A DNA stretch of 64,000 bases from Lentisphaerota bacterium (GCA_017134815.1 CP071032.1:620001-684000), one strand, 5' to 3'; shown: positions 36,659 through 45,659, counted from the stretch's first letter. Notes: a model not told the origin generated them from the letters alone. Program-made: numbers and translations.

Positions 36659-38173
36659 TCAATTAAAAAACATCACATAGTCCAAGTCAAGGTCAGCCAA
36701 AAACATATTTTCCTGCCTGGAAAATATTCTGGAGACGCCGTGATCAAGACTAGCGTATATGACAGTGACTTTTTTATCTCCAAGCTTCAATTCCTTAAGC
36801 CTCTGCCTGACAAGCTCTGGAATCCATTTTGCCTTTTGATTTACTCCAAGTTTATCTTGAAACTTATTGTTAATATTTGATTGATTGCTAGATAATCCGT
36901 AATTGGTGTTCATGGTTATAATAAGTGGGATTTTATTATGACTCTTCGTTCCCACATTTAGCGCATTAAAGTAATCGCATACTTTTCGCGCAATTTCCTG
37001 GCGACAAAGCTTGGTCCCGGCAAAAGAATAAAGTAACGTTTGAATCACTTTTTGCTTTTTCGTAGTCAAAGCTTCGTCAAAAGTAGGTGGAGTTTCATTT
37101 AGCTCAAGGTAAGCCTGCTTTATCAATTCATAGTATTGCTTAACTATACTTTCAAAATTTTTCTTCAAAAATGTGGGGTCGTCAAATGGAGTTCTTATTC
37201 CAAAACAAGCAGCATGTTTACACCGTTTTTCAGTAAATAAGAGCAGATCCATTATATGATTATCAAATTGATTCCAGTGCCTCGATGAGTATTTTTCAGA
37301 GGCTAAAACAGGAAGACCAAATCCAGTTATTATAGAACTTAAATTCCTATAATCATGTTCCATATCGTCATCATCACATTTATTGAATTCAGTTTCCAAC
37401 ATCTTTTTAACAACCTCAAACTCAGGGCGAGAAGAATCAACTTCATCATTAAAGGTATCAAGCCCTACAACTACCCTTTTACTGCTGTAAAGTTTAAAGT
37501 AGTCAATTAAAAAATCAGCGGGTGAAACACTGTCTATCCCGTGAAGCATTATAATAATATCTGAATCGTCTAGTATTTGGTCAAATTTCATTGCCAGCTG
37601 AATATTCTTTGGCGTGACAGGGCGGCGGTAATTTCTATCATTATAAGGTAGAGTACCTTTAAAACAATTATTACATACCCAATCTTGTGGAAATATTTCC
37701 AGTGAAAGTTGATAACGGGCAAAATCATGTTTAATCAATTCTAAGCCTGACTGTGCGTTTTTTATTTTTGGCCTTATTTCATCGTACGGCAAAAAATCCC
37801 CAATCGACTGCGATAGTTTCTTAGACTGCAATTCGGATTCGATTTTTATTGACATCATAGCGGCTTTCTGCCCCAAGTTGTTGTTGCTGAAAAGGTCATC
37901 TTGAAACGGGTTATGATAATATTCATAAAACTTATTATTATCTAAATCATTTGAACCATTTTCAATAATGAATTGTGAATGGGTTTTTCTGATATGATCC
38001 ATTAGTTGGTTTAAATAAAGATTTCTAAATTTTACTTCAGTTGCCTCTATCCTTTTGCAAGCAGCACTCCTTACCATCTTGCCGCATTGGGCACATTTTA
38101 CCTCAGCTTTTGAGCTTAAAGCCCACATTAAAACTACGATGGCCATAAAGCTTACACACAATGATTTTGTCAT
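36659..38173 (-). CDS. Double-CxxC exported protein, paralogue 2
   Basis: A 504-residue member of the four-gene family. Its signal peptide (MTKSLCVSFMAIVVLMWALS) is followed by C27/C30 (CAQCGKM); the second pair is C167/C170 (VCNNCFKG). Family blocks are SIGDFLPYDEIRPKIK, NIQLAMKFDQILDDSDIIIM, KRVVVGLDTFND and CKHAACFGIRTPF. Its C-terminus ends LDLDYVMFF where the others have comparable Leu-Asp-Tyr/Phe endings. It diverges more from paralogues 1 and 3 and is nearer paralogue 4. GAGAGGA lies upstream of the ATG and the family leader is present. No function can be inferred beyond export and probable metal or disulfide chemistry at the Cys pairs. Confidence 0.8.
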   Translation of the reverse strand: MTKSLCVSFMAIVVLMWALSSKAEVKCAQCGKMVRSAACKRIEATEVKFRNLYLNQLMDHIRKTHSQFIIENGSNDLDNNKFYEYYHNPFQDDLFSNNNLGQKAAMMSIKIESELQSKKLSQSIGDFLPYDEIRPKIKNAQSGLELIKHDFARYQLSLEIFPQDWVCNNCFKGTLPYNDRNYRRPVTPKNIQLAMKFDQILDDSDIIIMLHGIDSVSPADFLIDYFKLYSSKRVVVGLDTFNDEVDSSRPEFEVVKKMLETEFNKCDDDDMEHDYRNLSSIITGFGLPVLASEKYSSRHWNQFDNHIMDLLLFTEKRCKHAACFGIRTPFDDPTFLKKNFESIVKQYYELIKQAYLELNETPPTFDEALTTKKQKVIQTLLYSFAGTKLCRQEIARKVCDYFNALNVGTKSHNKIPLIITMNTNYGLSSNQSNINNKFQDKLGVNQKAKWIPELVRQRLKELKLGDKKVTVIYASLDHGVSRIFSRQENMFLADLDLDYVMFFN

Positions 38174-38290
38174 TGTAAGGTCCTCTCAATATAAAAATTA
38201 TTTCCCCCTTTTCAGCAGCATTTGCTAATATTAGCTTTTAAATTTAAACTTTCAATTATTGTAATATAATAAAATCAACTCTAGCTTTAG
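38174..38290 (-). promoter_or_regulatory. Family leader of paralogue 2
   Basis: Minus-strand GCTGA is followed by AAA and GGGGG (38204-38208), which ends 30 bases before the ATG. TACAATAATTGA upstream is shared with paralogue 1. Confidence 0.5.
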
Positions 38291-38339
38291 ATATAAATAT
38301 ACCACTTCTTTGAGTTGCAGGCCCGATGTTTAGAGCTCT

Positions 38340-38568
38340 ATAATTTTTCAGCTAAGAAACTGAGAAGTTGCGGTGATCCTTAAAGCTTAAAATTTTTTAG
38401 GTTATAGTTTGCCAAAATTAGCCAACACAATATTTGAAATTTTTCATTTTCTTAGAGCCGATTTTGATTAAAACCCCCTTCTAAAATGTTCTAAGCTCAA
38501 AATTCTTGAATTAATCTCATAAATTTTAAAGCATTCTCTAATTTCCACATTTTAAAAGCATAGTCATT
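38340..38568. other. AT-rich intergenic stretch with a weak repeat
   Basis: No coding frame is seen. A segment around 38435-38480 (GAAATTTTTCATT then GCCGATTTTG) resembles 41865-41905 in the same orientation, suggesting an old duplication. Confidence 0.3.
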
Positions 38569-38617
38569 TATAATCAATGATGTACATTTTGAGAATATAT
38601 ATACATCATTGATTATA
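38569..38617 (-). terminator. 16-bp perfect hairpin after double-CxxC gene 3
   Basis: Arms 38569-38584 and 38602-38617 are exactly complementary with a 17-base loop. It starts 7 bases after the stop of the 40172-38625 gene, comparable to the hairpins after paralogues 1 and 4. Confidence 0.65.
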
Positions 38618-38624
38618 TTTAAAT

Positions 38625-40172
38625 CTAAAAAGTGGATAATTCAGCTTGCACAAAATAGTCTAAGCAAAAGTCTTCTAATAAATCATTTTTTTCTTTTGAA
38701 AAAATAACTTGACCTCCACGACAAACAAAAAAAGTAACAATTTTCAAATTATCATATCCCAAATCTGAAAGCTTATCCTTTATAAGATTCTGGATTAACG
38801 CTTCTTTCTGGGCCTTGCTATATTTTTTTAACATGTAGCTGTCATCTTCAAATTCGTCAAATAATACACCATAGTCTTTACCTAATAACAGAATGAATGG
38901 GATACCTTTTTTAGAGCTTTTATTAATTAATTTGTAGTAGTTACAGATTTTATCTACTACTTTACTGCGAACGGCCTTTGTTTTTCTAAAAAGATAAGCC
39001 CAGTTACCAGTCAAATTACTTTTTGCTGCAGTTTTTAAACGATCTACAGATATAAATCCATCCTTGTTTGTCCCAAAGAGCTCCTCAAAAGCGAGTTTTA
39101 TTAAATTGTAATTCTCTTCGACCAGCTTATCGTATTTTGAGTCATGATGTCTCAAATGAGTAACTGCTGGGGAAACACCAAAGCAGACAGCATTAGGGCA
39201 ACGTGTTTCTAAGAAGCGAACAAGGTTATCTCTAATACAAGCATGTGAATTATATTCCACTCTGGTAGCTGAATAATACTTCTCAAAAGTCAGAACAGGC
39301 AATCCAAACTCAGTTATTAAACGCGATAAATCTGCCGGAAAATCACCTTCACATGCATTATTAATGCTCTTCCAAACTACTTCAGCGACTTCATCATTCA
39401 ACTTTGGATCAGACCAGTCAGGACTCTCGTCGTAAGCATCTAAACCCAAAATAAACCTTTCATTGTTGAAGAGATATAAATAACTGAGCATTAAACTGTC
39501 AGCAGCACATCCAGAGTCTAATAATATCACAATATCTGAACTTTGAACAACTTGGTGTAACTTCAGGGCCATTTGAATATTATATGGAATTTTTATAACA
39601 TCATGCTTTATAATATTTTCATCATAACTTAAAGTTAGATTATGAAAAGCACAAGATTCACATAAAGTTTTCGTTTCAATTTCAGGAAAATCTCTTCCAA
39701 AGCCCATTGTGGCATTTTCTGGTAGTTCTTCAGCAAACCACCCATCATCAAACCCCAACTCAGGTAAAGTCTCTCTTATATCAGGCCTTATTCTTTCATA
39801 AGGTAGGGCATTCCCTATAGATTGATCCATTCTTTTGGCTTGTAACTCATTCTCGGCATGCACCAATAAATTATAAGTTTGCTTATCTTTATAAATAAAG
39901 TCTCTAGCCGGGATATTAAAGAGTTCACATAGAACGTCCATAGTTAAAAGTTCATCACTATCGATTAGAGTAGAATGCTTTGACGTTATGTAATCCTTAA
40001 TTTTATCTAAATACATTTGCCTGAGTTCAAACTCTGCCGAATCAACAATAAACGAATTATCCTGATCAGGAATAATTTCTACTTGACATACTTCACATCT
40101 TTCTGCTTTTGAGACAAGGTGTGACATAAAAACTACGACAAAGAGAAAAGCTATTGATAGTGACCTCTTCAT
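38625..40172 (-). CDS. Double-CxxC exported protein, paralogue 3
   Basis: I start this at 40172 (MKRSLSIAFLFVVVFMSHLV), where GAGAGGA precedes the ATG and a signal peptide begins. An in-frame ATG at 40220 would add 16 residues, but these lie in the conserved leader and spoil the signal peptide. That gives 515 residues. CxxC pairs are at C26/C29 (CEVC) and C171/C174 (LCESCAF). Family blocks are SIGNALPYERIRPDI, NIQMALKLHQVVQSSDIVIL, ERFILGLDAYDESPDW and CPNAVCFGVSP. It is the nearest relative of paralogue 1. It is divergent to paralogue 4, and the two leaders are inverted copies of each other. Confidence 0.8.
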   Translation of the reverse strand: MKRSLSIAFLFVVVFMSHLVSKAERCEVCQVEIIPDQDNSFIVDSAEFELRQMYLDKIKDYITSKHSTLIDSDELLTMDVLCELFNIPARDFIYKDKQTYNLLVHAENELQAKRMDQSIGNALPYERIRPDIRETLPELGFDDGWFAEELPENATMGFGRDFPEIETKTLCESCAFHNLTLSYDENIIKHDVIKIPYNIQMALKLHQVVQSSDIVILLDSGCAADSLMLSYLYLFNNERFILGLDAYDESPDWSDPKLNDEVAEVVWKSINNACEGDFPADLSRLITEFGLPVLTFEKYYSATRVEYNSHACIRDNLVRFLETRCPNAVCFGVSPAVTHLRHHDSKYDKLVEENYNLIKLAFEELFGTNKDGFISVDRLKTAAKSNLTGNWAYLFRKTKAVRSKVVDKICNYYKLINKSSKKGIPFILLLGKDYGVLFDEFEDDSYMLKKYSKAQKEALIQNLIKDKLSDLGYDNLKIVTFFVCRGGQVIFSKEKNDLLEDFCLDYFVQAELSTF

Positions 40173-40330
40173 TACAAATCCTCTCAACTTGTTGATTGTT
40201 AAAGCTCCCCCCTTAAACAATCTCAGCAGTTTATTAAGGTATACTTTAAGCTATTCATTACAAGTAATATGATACAAATACAAAAGCTAAAATATGGTAT
40301 GCAGATAGACCTTTTTGTATACTTTAATTC
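40173..40330 (-). promoter_or_regulatory. Family leader of paralogue 3
   Basis: Minus-strand GCTGA, 10 bases, GGGGGG (40207-40212) ending 34 bases before the ATG. GATTGTTTAAG and CTTTAACAATC flank the G box as an imperfect 11-bp dyad. A 34-base block at 40257-40290 matches 42116-42149 in inverse orientation at 33 of 34 positions, and ACAAAAAGGT lies just beyond it in both. Confidence 0.6.
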
Positions 40331-40990
40331 TTAGTCTTTTATTTTAAATTAAACATAAGCTCAATTCAATATAAACCAATGAAGTCAAAACATGTGGAAG
40401 TATTTCTATGAATTATTAATTATGTAAGTAATTTCTTCTACTGTTGAATATATTTTACCTATTACTATCATGATGAACAACCGACCTTGTAAATTTACTT
40501 TTATAGTGTTAAACAAAAAGAACATCAACTCATACTAAAGCAATTTAGTATACTGGTATTAGAAAAAGAATATTCGAGCTTTGTTCTGCTTAATTCTCAA
40601 AAAATGGTCGGTTGGCGTTAACGGCCATGAAAAACTTGAAAATTTATTAACATCTATTATATGGCTGTTTCCCAAGAATGTGAGTGTACTTTCAATATAG
40701 AGTTATTATGCATTTGATAACTTAAAATAGCTACTCGCCAGGGTATAATCTAGGTCATTCAGGCAATTCTGCTGAAAAACTCAAATATTGTGATAGGAAG
40801 ACCTTATGAATATTATTTTATAATTTCTAAAGGCAAATAGAAAATACTATGAGTTTGATAGGTTTCAGGAAATGTAAATTGGCGAATCAAAGAAGGTCAC
40901 TATTAAATTTATAACCTTGTTATTACAAAAGAAAGTACTAGAGTGTATAAATAGTTTTAAAAGAAGTACTAAAATGAAGAGGTTAATTCA
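40331..40990. other. AT-rich intergenic stretch
   Basis: No convincing gene, RNA or strong hairpin is seen. Short frames are broken and compositionally random. Confidence 0.4.
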
Positions 40991-41815
40991 ATGATTAAAA
41001 CCATAGACTTATTTCCTGAATTGAGCAATTATCTGATTGGATTATTAAAGGATCTAAAAGAAGATGATTGGTTGAAGTCTACCTGTATCCCTGGGCGAAC
41101 AGTAAAAGACATTGCCTCTCACATACTTGATGCAAGTTGCTTGAGAAGGCTGTCCGCTCAAAGAGATGGTTATATAGGAGAAAATCCTGATATAACTTCA
41201 TATTCAGAGCTCATAGATTTCATTCAAAAATTGGCTAATGATTGGATTCTCGCAACAAAACGGCTAAGTCCTGAAATATTAATCTCTTTATTGGAAGTAA
41301 TGGAAAAAGAGCTATACGATTTTCTAAAAGAGCTTGATCCGTATGAAACTGCTTTTTGGCCGGTAGCATGGGCGGGTGAAGAAAAGTCTTTCGTCTGGTT
41401 TGACATTGCCAGGGATTACACTGAAAAATGGCATCATCAAATGCAGATAAGAGATGCTGTCCATAAGACAGACACTGACATTTTTGAACCCAAGTTTGTG
41501 CTGCCAGTATACCAGACTTTTATGAAGGCATTGCCTTTTACTTATATGGATATTAAAGAAAAGGATAATACCCTAATAGTTGTTCGCATCACCGGAAAAT
41601 GCGGAGGAAACTGGTTTTTATATCGAAACGAGAATACCTGGGAACTATCACCGGGAGACCGAGGACAAGTAAAAGCCGAAATAATAATTAAAGATAATAT
41701 AGCTTGGAAATTATTTACAAATAGTATAAGAAAAAATAGAAATTCTTATTTAAGAATAGAAGGTGATGCTAAATTAGGCGAAAAAATAGCTGATATGGTT
41801 ACAGTTTTATCGTAA
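40991..41815 (+). CDS. DinB-fold / maleylpyruvate isomerase-type protein
   Basis: A 274-residue cytoplasmic protein with AGAGG upstream. The N-terminal helical domain has the metal-dependent DinB/MDMPI pattern: the first His lies in IASHILDASCLRRL, and EKWHHQMQIRDA supplies the later His pair followed by Q-I-R, matching the family's H-x-x-D/Q-I-R ending. The C-terminal part (WELSPGDRGQVKAEIIIKD, then SYLRIEGDAKLG) resembles the SCP2-like domain of these proteins. Family members act in thiol-dependent isomerisation or transfer, but the substrate cannot be inferred. It lies between the inverted leaders of paralogues 3 and 4, and its codon use is AT-rich like theirs. Confidence 0.7.
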   Translation: MIKTIDLFPELSNYLIGLLKDLKEDDWLKSTCIPGRTVKDIASHILDASCLRRLSAQRDGYIGENPDITSYSELIDFIQKLANDWILATKRLSPEILISLLEVMEKELYDFLKELDPYETAFWPVAWAGEEKSFVWFDIARDYTEKWHHQMQIRDAVHKTDTDIFEPKFVLPVYQTFMKALPFTYMDIKEKDNTLIVVRITGKCGGNWFLYRNENTWELSPGDRGQVKAEIIIKDNIAWKLFTNSIRKNRNSYLRIEGDAKLGEKIADMVTVLS

Positions 41816-42110
41816 CCACAGAGGTAACTAACTCATGGAATTTTAAAATGGCGAAGGTAATGTTAATCCAGAAATTTTTCATTAGAGATCTAAAAGGGCC
41901 GATTTTGGACAACGGTCCTGAAAAAATCAAAATTTCTCACATTTTCAAATAATTTTTAGATTTATAAAAGATAAATGTCCTGAATACGGCATGACGTACT
42001 CATATAAATCATAAAAAGATTCTACCTGCTGTGACTTTATTGGCATACTTTGAACTGAGCACATTTAAAACCCCAGAATAGAATACCAGGAATTAAGAGC
42101 ACAAAAAGGT
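41816..42110. other. Intergenic stretch with a weak repeat
   Basis: No gene is seen. 41865-41905 resembles 38435-38480. Confidence 0.3.
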
Positions 42111-42232
42111 GCACATTAGCTATTGTATTTGTATCATATTACTTGTAATCAAGGATATAAAACATATTTTTCGAATGCTGAGATTGTTTAAGAGGGGGTA
42201 TACTTTAACAATCAATATAAAAAGGAGCCGCA
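42111..42232 (+). promoter_or_regulatory. Family leader of paralogue 4
   Basis: GCTGA (42177-42181), 12 bases, GGGGG (42194-42198) ending 34 bases before the ATG. GATTGTTTAAG and CTTTAACAATC flank the G box. The block 42116-42149 is the inverted near-identical partner of 40257-40290. Confidence 0.6.
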
Positions 42233-43738
42233 ATGAGAAGATCATTGTACATGACTGTAGTTTTCGCAATAATGTTATTCACCAGTTTTATTCTTAAGGC
42301 AGAAAAATGTGGACAATGTGGCCGAGTCCTAAGCAATACTGAAAATGATTTACCCAGAATGGAACAAACTGAAATCGAATTTAGAAAAATGTATTCAAGA
42401 AGACTGAAAGAATTCCTCCTTGAGCATCATTCGGATCTAATCAGTAGCTATGGCGATAATAATTTAAATATTGATATGCTATATGAATTTTATCATGTTC
42501 CTGCAAAAAAAGAGTTGTATGAAAAACCTGTAAATACGAATACATCTTTTGAGGTTGAAAAAAGACTGCTGTTTAAAAAGCTCCCACCATCAATAGGTGA
42601 TTTGCTTCCTTACGATGAAATTAGAGCTGATATTAAAGACACGATGTCGGGATTGAAAATTATTCCTGAAAGGTATTCATATTGGGAATCTGTTTTGGAC
42701 ATTGAGAATAGTGATTTTGATGCTGCAGAACTAAAACCAATATGTGATCGTTGTCGAAATGGTATTTTACGTCTTAATACGCAAAATCAACCTTTGAGCT
42801 TTACTCCACGTAATATTCAGTTGGTTATGAAGTTAAATAAGTTGATAGACAGTTCTGACATTCTGATAGTTTTCGAGCATGGAAGAACCGCTAACTTTTT
42901 TTTAACCAGCTACTTTAATATTTTTAACAGCAAGAGGTTTGTTTTTGGAGTTGATGTTTTTGACGAAGAGCTGCAATCTTCTTATTTAAAACTCAATACT
43001 GTGAGGGAAATAATTGATGATAAAATTAATCAATTTGATGGAGAGGATAATAAGAAAGACTATAAAGTTCTGTCTAAATTAATAGCCGAGTACGGGCTTC
43101 CTCTACTAAGCATGGAAAAATATCTCGCTAACAGACAGGGAGCTTTTGTGGATTGTATTTCCGAAAACGCTGTAAGGTTTCTTGAAACAAGGTGCCCAAA
43201 TGCCTTCTGTTTCGGCGCAGGAAGTGCGCTGAGTAATTTAACAGAATCAAATTATAATAAAAAAATCGAAAGCTATCCTGATCTGTTTAAACAACTATGC
43301 AATGAGTTGAATCTTTCAATGGACAAAGGGCTGTCTTCACATAAATATACTTTACTTACTAACAAGAAGGATTTTCCGAAAACAGTGACACTCCGCAAAG
43401 AAGTAGCACAAAAGATAGGAGTATTCTACGCAGCAGTGAACCGGGACAGATCAAGTAAAAATAGGATCCCATTTATAATATTATTAAAAGATGATTATGG
43501 CATACAAAAAAATCAAGAAGGACAAATCAAAAGGCCTGCAGCAAACGAAAAAGAGATGTTAATCCAGAATATTCTGAAAGAAAAACTTAAATGCTTAAAC
43601 TTAAGAGACGTTAAAGTTACCACTTTATATGCGCATTCCTCATGGTATAATAACAGGTTTGGCATATTTTCTCAAAGGAAAGATGAATTACTGCAAGCAT
43701 TAGATTTAGATTATGCAGTACTTTTTTCTGTATTATAA
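42233..43738 (+). CDS. Double-CxxC exported protein, paralogue 4
   Basis: A 501-residue member of the family on the opposite strand. The signal peptide (MRRSLYMTVVFAIMLFTSFI) is followed by C26/C29 (CGQCGRV); the second pair is C171/C174 (ICDRCRNG). Family blocks are SIGDLLPYDEIRADI, NIQLVMKLNKLIDSSDILIV, KRFVFGVDVFDEE, CPNAFCFGAGS and IPFIILLKDDYGI. AAAAAGGAG precedes the ATG. The C-terminus ends LDLDYAVLFSVL, like paralogue 2. The same-spaced Cys pairs in all four (about 141 residues apart here) argue for a structural metal site. Function unknown. Confidence 0.8.
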   Translation: MRRSLYMTVVFAIMLFTSFILKAEKCGQCGRVLSNTENDLPRMEQTEIEFRKMYSRRLKEFLLEHHSDLISSYGDNNLNIDMLYEFYHVPAKKELYEKPVNTNTSFEVEKRLLFKKLPPSIGDLLPYDEIRADIKDTMSGLKIIPERYSYWESVLDIENSDFDAAELKPICDRCRNGILRLNTQNQPLSFTPRNIQLVMKLNKLIDSSDILIVFEHGRTANFFLTSYFNIFNSKRFVFGVDVFDEELQSSYLKLNTVREIIDDKINQFDGEDNKKDYKVLSKLIAEYGLPLLSMEKYLANRQGAFVDCISENAVRFLETRCPNAFCFGAGSALSNLTESNYNKKIESYPDLFKQLCNELNLSMDKGLSSHKYTLLTNKKDFPKTVTLRKEVAQKIGVFYAAVNRDRSSKNRIPFIILLKDDYGIQKNQEGQIKRPAANEKEMLIQNILKEKLKCLNLRDVKVTTLYAHSSWYNNRFGIFSQRKDELLQALDLDYAVLFSVL

Positions 43739-43784
43739 TGAGAAAAACACGGTTATTTTTTTGAGGTTTATTGCAAATTAAAAT

Positions 43785-43826
43785 TCACTATCGAAATAAT
43801 TATTGAAAATATTATTTCGATAGTGA
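43785..43826 (+). terminator. 16-bp perfect hairpin after double-CxxC gene 4
   Basis: Arms 43785-43800 and 43811-43826 are exactly complementary around a 10-base loop and are followed by TTTAAAAA. It lies 46 bases after the stop. Confidence 0.7.
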
Positions 43827-43886
43827 TTTAAAAATTGGCGACTTATTAGAATTTCTTTGTCATCATATCACAGCCTTATAAGAGAT

Positions 43887-44195
43887 TCAGGGCTTTATAC
43901 ACCTGTCCTCTCCAAATTGTCCACCTTTATCATACAAAACAAGGTTTACGTTTTTTTCTATAATAAAATATTCTCCGTGAGCATTTACGACTTTTTGTAT
44001 TTAATTTTTTAGTTTGATTGTGTTTTCGTCAATTCGTCAATACTGAGAGTGCCATCAAACCATCTGCCAACTTCCCTATCATAAGCTTTCTCTATATTTA
44101 ATAGTCCTAAGCTTATTAATATTTGATAGTTTATGGACTCTAATTTCCAAATAAAAGCCTTCAGGGTTAAAAAGGGGATAAGCCCGCATTCCTAC
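43887..44195 (-). pseudogene. Frame-broken coding remnant, possibly RHS-like
   Basis: Three consecutive minus-strand frames each look coding over 30-60 codons but are out of phase. The first reads MRAYPLFNPEGFYLEIRVHK; the second contains NIEKAYDREVGRWFDGTLSI and stops at 44009; the third reads GEYFIIEKNVNLVLYDKGGQ and stops at 43887. YDREVGRW recalls the RHS core ending, but this is a short match. It lies downstream, in the same orientation, of the papain-like gene. The wider gap 43827-44321 holds nothing else. Confidence 0.3.
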
Positions 44196-44321
44196 ATTTA
44201 AATTTATACCTTTAATATAATACCAGAAGCAAGTTGGGTTTTAATCAGAATAACTTGAATCATCTATTCCAAAACATTTATTTTTTAAGAATAAAAATAA
44301 GGTATATTTGACTACAGCTTC

Positions 44322-45659
44322 TCAATCCATCAAAAGAGCATATCCTTGTGCTTCAGGATGCTGGTCATCAGGGTTGGCTACTGGGGCTACTTTATCAATA
44401 TTTATTTTATCAAACATTCCAACTCTTTCCCAGTAAGGATCTTTTTCCAAAGCTTTTTTTAGTTGGCCTGGGGAGATGTCTGCATGTATTGGATTCTTTA
44501 TGATTTGAACGCTTTCGGCAGGCGGAAACTCTCTGTAGAATTGATGAGCCGCCAAAATACACCTAGAAGCAAAATTTGAGCAATAAAAATCAGTTGGCAG
44601 ATTTCTGTTGTTAAATTGTCTTTGATTGTACCTTCCTAAAATACCTCCAGGCATAATCGCTCTAAGCATTCTTGAGTGACTTGAGTATTGACCATAATGT
44701 TTATTACTCTGTTCCGTCTGACTATGAATCATTTCGGCAAATTCACATATTGTTTCTCCTGCTATTCTACTTTTGTTTCTATATATTGTAGCAATGGAAT
44801 CAGTCAGCCAATCTCTTAAAGAAGATATTTGAATTTCTGGATCGTTTGCTTCTATGACGTTAGCTTCTTCATCACAAATTATTGAAGTATGATATTGCTT
44901 AGAACCTGAAGTCCAGGAAATTGTTTTTCTACACGGGTTTTTCCCTTGAGTAAGACTTGACAAAAAAACTATATCCCCACGTAATAGTTCATCTGTAATC
45001 ATTTGGTTATACTCTTTCTGTAGTAGTTCATTTGTAACAACTACAGCATCTGGAAAAAATGCATCTTTCAAAATTTGGTTAGTATTCAAGTACTTGATGA
45101 CAAATTTCACCGATGTCGTTGCTTCACTTCTTCTGGTACTGCCAAAAAACCAGCCATGATGACGATGTTTTGCGGCATGCCATACAAATCTCCTGAAAAT
45201 AGATTCAGCAGTTTTGGCATTTATGACATTTGATGAGTGGATCAGGTCGTGATAACACTTTATTAAGCGTTCGCGTTTATGACTTGAGCCTTTTGCTGAA
45301 AAGCAGGTTTTGATTGTTGTTTTCATAAGGCGGGCTAATTCCTGCCTGATATTTCCATGCATGCATAAGTCATATTTAAGCTCTCTATCATTATTTAAGT
45401 ATCGATTTACAATGCTGATCAATTGTGTTGTTGAGTACTTCTTCCTGGCCAAAAAATTGCCGCGTTGTATTGAAGATATGCTTATAAAAATGTTATATAC
45501 TTCTCTTATTTGCCTTACAGTTACTACGCTTTCAGACGTCAGATAATGAAAGCACTTCTGCATTTTTCTATGAATTTTATCATTATAACGGTCAGCTCTT
45601 ATGACTTCCATCATTAACACTGCAGTCTTAGCTTTTAACTTTGTTGCTGAATAGGGCAC
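44322..45659 (-). CDS. Cytoplasmic protein with permuted papain-like (NlpC/P60, YiiX-type) domain
   Basis: A 445-residue protein with a GTG start backed by GAGGTAA six bases upstream and no signal peptide. Residues 1-215 are a basic, helical N-terminal region without recognised family. From about 226 the sequence follows the permuted NlpC/P60 pattern: LLRGDIVFLSSL (226-236), the catalytic His257 in KQYHTSIICDEE, VIEAND (268-273) and a WL helix, then Cys360 in TDFYCSNFASRCILAAHQF. In permuted members His precedes Cys, as here. Such enzymes act as amidases, acyltransferases or deamidases. The large helical N-terminus plus this domain resembles effector or toxin architecture, though that is inference. 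Two tight His/Arg-rich stretches (HAAKHRHHGWFFGSTRR) stand out. Confidence 0.65.
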   Translation of the reverse strand: MPYSATKLKAKTAVLMMEVIRADRYNDKIHRKMQKCFHYLTSESVVTVRQIREVYNIFISISSIQRGNFLARKKYSTTQLISIVNRYLNNDRELKYDLCMHGNIRQELARLMKTTIKTCFSAKGSSHKRERLIKCYHDLIHSSNVINAKTAESIFRRFVWHAAKHRHHGWFFGSTRRSEATTSVKFVIKYLNTNQILKDAFFPDAVVVTNELLQKEYNQMITDELLRGDIVFLSSLTQGKNPCRKTISWTSGSKQYHTSIICDEEANVIEANDPEIQISSLRDWLTDSIATIYRNKSRIAGETICEFAEMIHSQTEQSNKHYGQYSSHSRMLRAIMPGGILGRYNQRQFNNRNLPTDFYCSNFASRCILAAHQFYREFPPAESVQIIKNPIHADISPGQLKKALEKDPYWERVGMFDKINIDKVAPVANPDDQHPEAQGYALLMD

